A stretch of 42,696 nucleotides of DNA from Thermoplasmata archaeon. Lineage in GTDB: Archaea > Thermoplasmatota > Thermoplasmata > Lutacidiplasmatales > UBA184. The stretch spans positions 1 to 42,696 of the forward strand of contig JASHPT010000004.1 of assembly GCA_030037955.1 (NCBI GenBank). Direction: 5' to 3'. The notes under the pieces are model-generated. The model ran no database searches. It was not told the DNA's origin and was given only the letters and a program-made list of their open reading frames with translations. Positions within the stretch are counted from its first letter, which is position 1; the number at the start of each line of letters is the position of its first letter. Made by a program: the position numbers and the translations under genes. Of this stretch, positions 39,210 through 42,696 are shown piece by piece.

Positions 39210-40445
39210 ATGAAGGTCCCCAAGCAGCCCGAGGTGAACATCGGCCTCGTCGGCCATGTCGACCACGGAAAGACCACCCTGACTCAGACGCTGACCGGGG
39301 AGTGGACCGACCGCCACTCCGAGGAGCTCAAGCGAGGAATCTCGATCAAACTGGGCTACGCGGACTCGGCCTTCTACAAGTGTCCGAACCACGAGGCACC
39401 GACCGGATGGACGGTCGAGCCGAAATGTCCACTCTGTGGCGCGGCCACGAAGTTCGTCCGAGCGGTCTCGTTCGTAGACGCCCCGGGCCACGAGGCGCTG
39501 ATGGCGACGATGCTGTCCGGGGCCGCGCTGATGGACGGGGCCCTGCTGTTGATCGCAGCGAACGAACCGGTGCCCCAGCCGCAGACCCGCGAGCACCTCT
39601 ACGCCCTCGACATCATCGGCGTCCGCAAGGTGGTCGTGGTCCAGAACAAGATCGACCTCCTCACCCCCGAGCAGGCGGTGGAGAACTTCGAGCAGATCAT
39701 CCGGTTTCTCAAGGGAAGCCCGATCGAGAACGCCCCGATCGTGCCGATCTCGGCGAACCACAAGGTGAACATCGACGCCCTCATCGACACGGTCGAGCGG
39801 GTGATCCCCACGCCGGCCCGGGACGCGACCAAGCCGCCGCTGATGTACATCGCCCGGTCCTTCGACATCAACAAGCCGGGGACCCGGCCTGCCGACCTTC
39901 AGGGAGGGGTCCTCGGCGGCTCGCTACTCCAGGGCCGTCTGAAGGTCGGGGACGAGATCGAGCTTCGGCCGGGCCTCGCCGGCACCTCGAACGGCCACGC
40001 CTCCGAGATCCGGACCAAGATCACGTCGCTCATCTCGGGAGGAAACGACCTGGACGAGCTTCGCCCCGGCGGGCTGGCGGCCATCGGAACGTCCCTGGAC
40101 CCCTCGTATACGAAGGCCGACGCGCTCACCGGTCGGCTCGTCGGAACGGCCGAGACGCTTCCTCCGGTCACCCAGAAGGTGCGGGTCCGGGTGACGCTGC
40201 TCGACCGCGTGGTCGGGGTCCAGCGAGAGATGAAGGTCGAGAAGATCCACTCGAACGAACTCGTCTCCCTCAATGTCGGGACGACCGTAGCGCCCGGGAA
40301 GGTCACGAGCGCACGCGGGGACGAGGTGGAGATCCATCTCGCCCGCCCGGTCACAGTGTTTCCGGGGAGCCGAGTGGCGATCTCGCGGAAGTTCAACGCC
40401 TGGCGCCTCATCGGCCACGGGATCATCGAGGGGGAGAGCAAGTGA
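39210..40445 (+). CDS. eif2g: Translation initiation factor aIF2, gamma subunit
   Basis: A 411-residue GTPase that carries initiator tRNA to the ribosome. GHVDHGKT (15-22), DAPGH, and NKIDL are the GTP-binding motifs; domains II and III follow with GGVLGGSLLQGRLKVGDEIELRPG. The zinc-knuckle insertion reads KCPNHEAPTGWTVEPKCPLCG, so the first pair is C-x2-H instead of the usual C-x2-C. Length is normal. It overlaps the next small gene as GTGA. Confidence 0.97.
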   Translation: MKVPKQPEVNIGLVGHVDHGKTTLTQTLTGEWTDRHSEELKRGISIKLGYADSAFYKCPNHEAPTGWTVEPKCPLCGAATKFVRAVSFVDAPGHEALMATMLSGAALMDGALLLIAANEPVPQPQTREHLYALDIIGVRKVVVVQNKIDLLTPEQAVENFEQIIRFLKGSPIENAPIVPISANHKVNIDALIDTVERVIPTPARDATKPPLMYIARSFDINKPGTRPADLQGGVLGGSLLQGRLKVGDEIELRPGLAGTSNGHASEIRTKITSLISGGNDLDELRPGGLAAIGTSLDPSYTKADALTGRLVGTAETLPPVTQKVRVRVTLLDRVVGVQREMKVEKIHSNELVSLNVGTTVAPGKVTSARGDEVEIHLARPVTVFPGSRVAISRKFNAWRLIGHGIIEGESK

Positions 40446-40624
40446 AGCCGGACCTCCTCGACATCCTCTGCTGCCCCGTCGACCAGGCCGACCTGCGGCT
40501 GACCACCCGAAAGACCGAGGGCGGCGAGATCGTGGACGGCGTGCTGACATGCACCCGGTGCGGGACCGAGTACCCGATCGAGGACGGGATCCCGAACCTC
40601 CTCCCGCCGGACGAACGGAACTGA
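40442..40624 (+). CDS. Trm112-family zinc-ribbon protein
   Basis: A 60-residue Trm112-like protein. The order LLDILCCPVDQADL, LTCTRCGTEYPIEDGIPNLLP is the family hallmark; Cys10/11 with Cys37 and Cys40 could hold zinc. Trm112 proteins bind and activate SAM-dependent methyltransferases acting on tRNA, rRNA and release factors. The GTG start overlaps the aIF2-gamma stop, so it belongs to the same operon. No partner methyltransferase is adjacent. Confidence 0.88.
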   Translation: MKPDLLDILCCPVDQADLRLTTRKTEGGEIVDGVLTCTRCGTEYPIEDGIPNLLPPDERN

Positions 40625-40634
40625 CGGGACGGGG

Positions 40635-41111
40635 CTAGGCCGCCGGTATGCCGTAATAGTAGTAGTACGCGAAGAGCCCGGCGAAGATCGCGAGCGCGAC
40701 GATCACGGAGGGAAGCAGCCACGGAACGCCCCCTCGGGTCCGGCTGTGGACCGAGCTGCCGACGGTCACGATCGGGATCGCGAAGGTAAGCCAGTACCCA
40801 TCTAGGACGGTCCGGTACAGCGCGAACGACGACCGGTTCCCGAGCGGCTCCTGAAGATGCAGGGCCACCACCAGCAGGGTGCTGGCGGCGAGGAACACGA
40901 GGTCGACTCCGGCCGCCTCGACGTACCCGGCCAGCGCTCGCTGCCCCTGGGGATGCCAGTAGCGCAGGAGCACGAGCATGAGAACGAGCAGAGCGAGGAC
41001 GGAGAGAAGGATCGCAAAGGCGAGGGTATCGAGCGGCAGCGGATACGGACCCCTCCCGGGCCGCATCGGCCAGTCCAGGCCCGACGCGGAGCTAAACGGA
41101 TCCGAGAGCAC
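40635..41111 (-). CDS. Four-helix membrane protein, unknown
   Basis: A 158-residue protein (GTG at 41111; an in-frame ATG at 41066 would give 143 residues). Four hydrophobic helices are visible, at about 28-49, 65-83, 106-120 and 134-150, with a tyrosine-rich end (five Tyr in a row). Family not recognised. It begins nine bases after the stop of the cyclase-family gene and is probably translated from the same mRNA. Confidence 0.65.
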   Translation of the reverse strand: MLSDPFSSASGLDWPMRPGRGPYPLPLDTLAFAILLSVLALLVLMLVLLRYWHPQGQRALAGYVEAAGVDLVFLAASTLLVVALHLQEPLGNRSSFALYRTVLDGYWLTFAIPIVTVGSSVHSRTRGGVPWLLPSVIVALAIFAGLFAYYYYYGIPAA

Positions 41112-41120
41112 GCATCGACC

Positions 41121-41753
41121 TCACGGGGCGACCAACACCGCCCGGCAAGGCGCACCGTCCCCTTCTCGGATCTTCAGTGGAAGGCACCGGAGTTCGTAGT
41201 CGCCGGGCGGGACATCCGCCAACCGGAGTCCCTCCAGGATCACGCAGCCGCTTTCGAGCAGCGTGTGGTGCACCGGATACTGGTTCGTCGTGTCGCGTTC
41301 GATCGACTGGGAGTCGATGCCGACGAGCCGTAGCTGAGCCGCGGCCAGGTACTCCGCCGTCTCCGGCGCGAGCGCCACGTAGTCGGGGAAGAAGGACTCC
41401 CCATGGGCCCACCGTACCGAGTTGTGGGTGCGGAACAGCACCCGTCCGACCCCGTGGAGAAGGCCGCGGAGGTCCCCGGTGCCGATCTCACGGTGGTGGT
41501 CGGGAACCTGCACTACGCGGCAGGGCCCGTTGAGCGCCTCCAGGTCCACCTGGTCGCTCGTGATTCCGTTGGCGAGGAAGTGCCGCGGCGGGTCGATGTG
41601 ACTCCCGGCATGCGTTCCGAAGCCAAGCTCCGAGAGGTTGTACGGGTCTCCCTGGGAGATCTGGTGGGTCGGTCGGATCGTGATCGGAGGGTCTCCCGGA
41701 AACGACGGCATGCCGGGATGGATCTCGGCAGAGATGTCGAAGACCCGCGGCAT
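41121..41753 (-). CDS. Cyclase-family metal-dependent hydrolase (kynurenine formamidase-like)
   Basis: A 210-residue protein of the putative cyclase family (kynurenine formamidase fold). The metal-binding motif HxGxHxDxPxH is intact: His48, His52, Asp54, His58 in THAGSHIDPPRHF. The start FDISAEIHPGMPSFPGDP is typical. Family members hydrolyse formamides or cyclic amides; the actual substrate is unknown, and no tryptophan-degradation gene is near. ATG 41753 is chosen over 41786 because it starts the family homology and because the TATA at 41795-41803 would leave no room for the longer start. Confidence 0.85.
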   Translation of the reverse strand: MPRVFDISAEIHPGMPSFPGDPPITIRPTHQISQGDPYNLSELGFGTHAGSHIDPPRHFLANGITSDQVDLEALNGPCRVVQVPDHHREIGTGDLRGLLHGVGRVLFRTHNSVRWAHGESFFPDYVALAPETAEYLAAAQLRLVGIDSQSIERDTTNQYPVHHTLLESGCVILEGLRLADVPPGDYELRCLPLKIREGDGAPCRAVLVAP

Positions 41754-41794
41754 ACGATCCCACGCTCCGAACGCCGCCGCGAGCATCCAAGGGA

Positions 41795-41803
41795 GGTTAA
41801 AGG
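41795..41803. promoter_or_regulatory. Shared divergent TATA element
   Basis: Reads GGTTAAAGG on the plus strand and CCTTTAACC on the minus strand. It is centred 26 nt before the GTG at 41825 on the right, fitting a leaderless message, and 46 nt before the ATG at 41753 on the left. One element may therefore serve both directions, or only one may be active. Confidence 0.5.
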
Positions 41804-41824
41804 AGTGTCAGGGGTGGCAACGTC

Positions 41825-42535
41825 GTGACCCTCCTCGACGACGCGGTCTTCGTCCCCGCGTTCATCGTCACACTCCTCGAGATGACCGAGGTCGTGGCGC
41901 TGGTCTTCGCCCTCAGCGGAGGGGCCCATGGATTCCGGGACACCGTCGCGGGCGCCATCGCAGGGGTAGCGGCTGTCGCCGCCGTGGCGGTGGTCGCGGG
42001 GTCGGCCCTGGACCGCTTGCCGTCCGACCTACTCCTCGGGCCGTCGGCCATCGTTCTCGCGGCGTTCGCGGTCCTCCTGTTCCGGGGCACCGTGCGGACC
42101 TATCGCCGGTCGAGAGCTCAACGGCAGGGTGTCGCCGGGGCCTTCCCGGCCCCGCATCCGGCGGTCAGCTTTGGGGCTGGGCTATCGGTTGGTGCCGTCG
42201 AGACGACCGAGGCGGTCATCGTCCTCCTGGCCCTGGCGGCCCCGGGCTACGGCTGGACAGCCGTCGCCGGTGCACTGTCCGCCGGCGCGATCCTCGTGGT
42301 CCTCGCGCTCCTGCTCCACGGCCAGATCCGAAAGATCAAGGTCTCCACGCTGCGAGGCACGGCGACCGCGATGTTGCTGACCTACGCCGTCTACTGGGGC
42401 GGGGAGGCCCTGCATGTTCCCTGGCCCTGGGACGACCTTACCCTCATCCCCATCTTCGTGGCCGCCGCGCTCGCGGTCACGGCGGCAGTCTGGCTCCTTG
42501 GCCGGACTTCCCTGCCGGTCGAGACCAAGAGCTAA
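41825..42535 (+). CDS. Polytopic membrane protein with duplicated E-x2-E motif
   Basis: A 236-residue protein with six or seven helices. Each half carries a glutamate pair early in a helix: TLLEMTE (Glu19, Glu22) and AVETTE (Glu125, Glu128), followed by similar hydrophobic stretches (VVALVFALSGG and AVIVLLALAAPG), so the protein is an internal duplication. This recalls cation carriers such as the GDT1/UPF0016 and FTR1 groups and uncharacterised membrane proteins of the COG4280 type; it lacks the exact ExGD(K/R) and RExxE signatures. A divalent-metal transport role is possible but inferred. GTG 41825 is favoured by the TATA position. Confidence 0.7.
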   Translation: MTLLDDAVFVPAFIVTLLEMTEVVALVFALSGGAHGFRDTVAGAIAGVAAVAAVAVVAGSALDRLPSDLLLGPSAIVLAAFAVLLFRGTVRTYRRSRAQRQGVAGAFPAPHPAVSFGAGLSVGAVETTEAVIVLLALAAPGYGWTAVAGALSAGAILVVLALLLHGQIRKIKVSTLRGTATAMLLTYAVYWGGEALHVPWPWDDLTLIPIFVAAALAVTAAVWLLGRTSLPVETKS

Positions 42536-42562
42536 GAGGCCGGACCGGCCCGCCGGACCTGC

Positions 42563-42696
42563 ATGGCCCCGCGGGGAGAGCCGGACGACCTCGGGGACGG
42601 CCTCGTCGAGGACGACGACGGAGACGAACGCGTCCTCGACGAGACCGGGGGATCGGTGGAAGATGAGGAGGAGTCTCCTCCCCGTCGTCCGCCACC
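42563..42696 (+). CDS. Start of a possible acidic protein (partial)
   Basis: From the ATG at 42563 a frame stays open to the right edge (44 codons), very rich in Asp and Glu with VEDDDGDERV and VEDEEES. It follows the preceding stop by 27 nt, in the same direction. It could be the acidic N-terminus of a larger protein, or a chance open frame in GC-rich DNA. No family can be assigned. Confidence 0.35.
   Translation, partial: MAPRGEPDDLGDGLVEDDDGDERVLDETGGSVEDEEESPPRRPP

Noticed and set aside
41638-42666. A 342-codon plus-strand frame overlapping the ExxE membrane protein
   Set aside because: It is Arg/Gly/Pro-rich without any hydrophobic pattern or motif, while the 41825-42535 frame encodes a clear, internally duplicated membrane protein.

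Overview
This is a strongly GC-rich archaeal chromosome segment. The archaeal assignment rests on a nearly complete archaeal ribosomal-protein cluster with archaeal/eukaryotic-type subunits (eS4, eL32, eL19, eS6), plus RNase P protein Rnp1, Cbf5, an EMC3/DUF106-family membrane protein, PCNA, aIF2-gamma and TATA-type promoters 25-45 nt before many start codons. Gene order and content suggest a Thermoplasmatota-like euryarchaeon. That is inference; no 16S rRNA is present and no search was run. Threonine catabolism (tdh-kbl), a thiolase and a methylmalonyl-CoA mutase B12 subunit with MeaB suggest a heterotroph that degrades amino acids or organic acids.

Layout. (1) 1-5.7 kb: a CoxE-like VWA protein converges on a three-gene minus-strand operon of membrane proteins. 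The central 712-residue protein ends in two [4Fe-4S]-type cysteine clusters and shares a duplicated membrane module with its 318-residue neighbour; this is the best candidate here for an undescribed system. (2) 5.7-7.2 kb: a lone TnpB-type IS element, without TnpA, whose ORF runs into the 3' end of kbl. (3) 7.2-9.4 kb: tdh-kbl, threonine to glycine plus acetyl-CoA. (4) 9.6-25.9 kb: uL3, uL4, uL23, uL2, uS19, uL22, uS3, uL29, Rnp1, uS17, uL14, uL24, eS4, uL5, uS14, uS8, uL6, eL32, eL19, uL18, uS5, uL30, uL15, then (own TATA box) SecY, EMC3-like, cytidylate kinase and Cbf5. Many junctions are ATGA/GTGA overlaps. (5) 25.9-31.5 kb: stand-alone Lrp RAM domain, CysRS, thiolase, PCNA, AlaX, then a GNAT / winged-helix / small-protein operon. 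(6) 31.6-34.5 kb: sugar epimerase, membrane glycosyltransferase, FKBP-type prolyl isomerase. (7) 34.6-38.7 kb: aquaporin, two tiny membrane proteins, mcmA2-meaB-methyltransferase operon, A24 prepilin peptidase. (8) 38.8-42.7 kb: eS6, aIF2-gamma, Trm112-like protein, a cyclase-family hydrolase with a membrane protein, a duplicated ExxE membrane protein, and the start of a further ORF.

The window is very compact: no gene-free stretch exceeds 300 bases, and convergent genes often overlap at their 3' ends. No tRNA, rRNA or CRISPR array was recognised. Long ORFs antisense to the genes are GC-bias shadows and are omitted.
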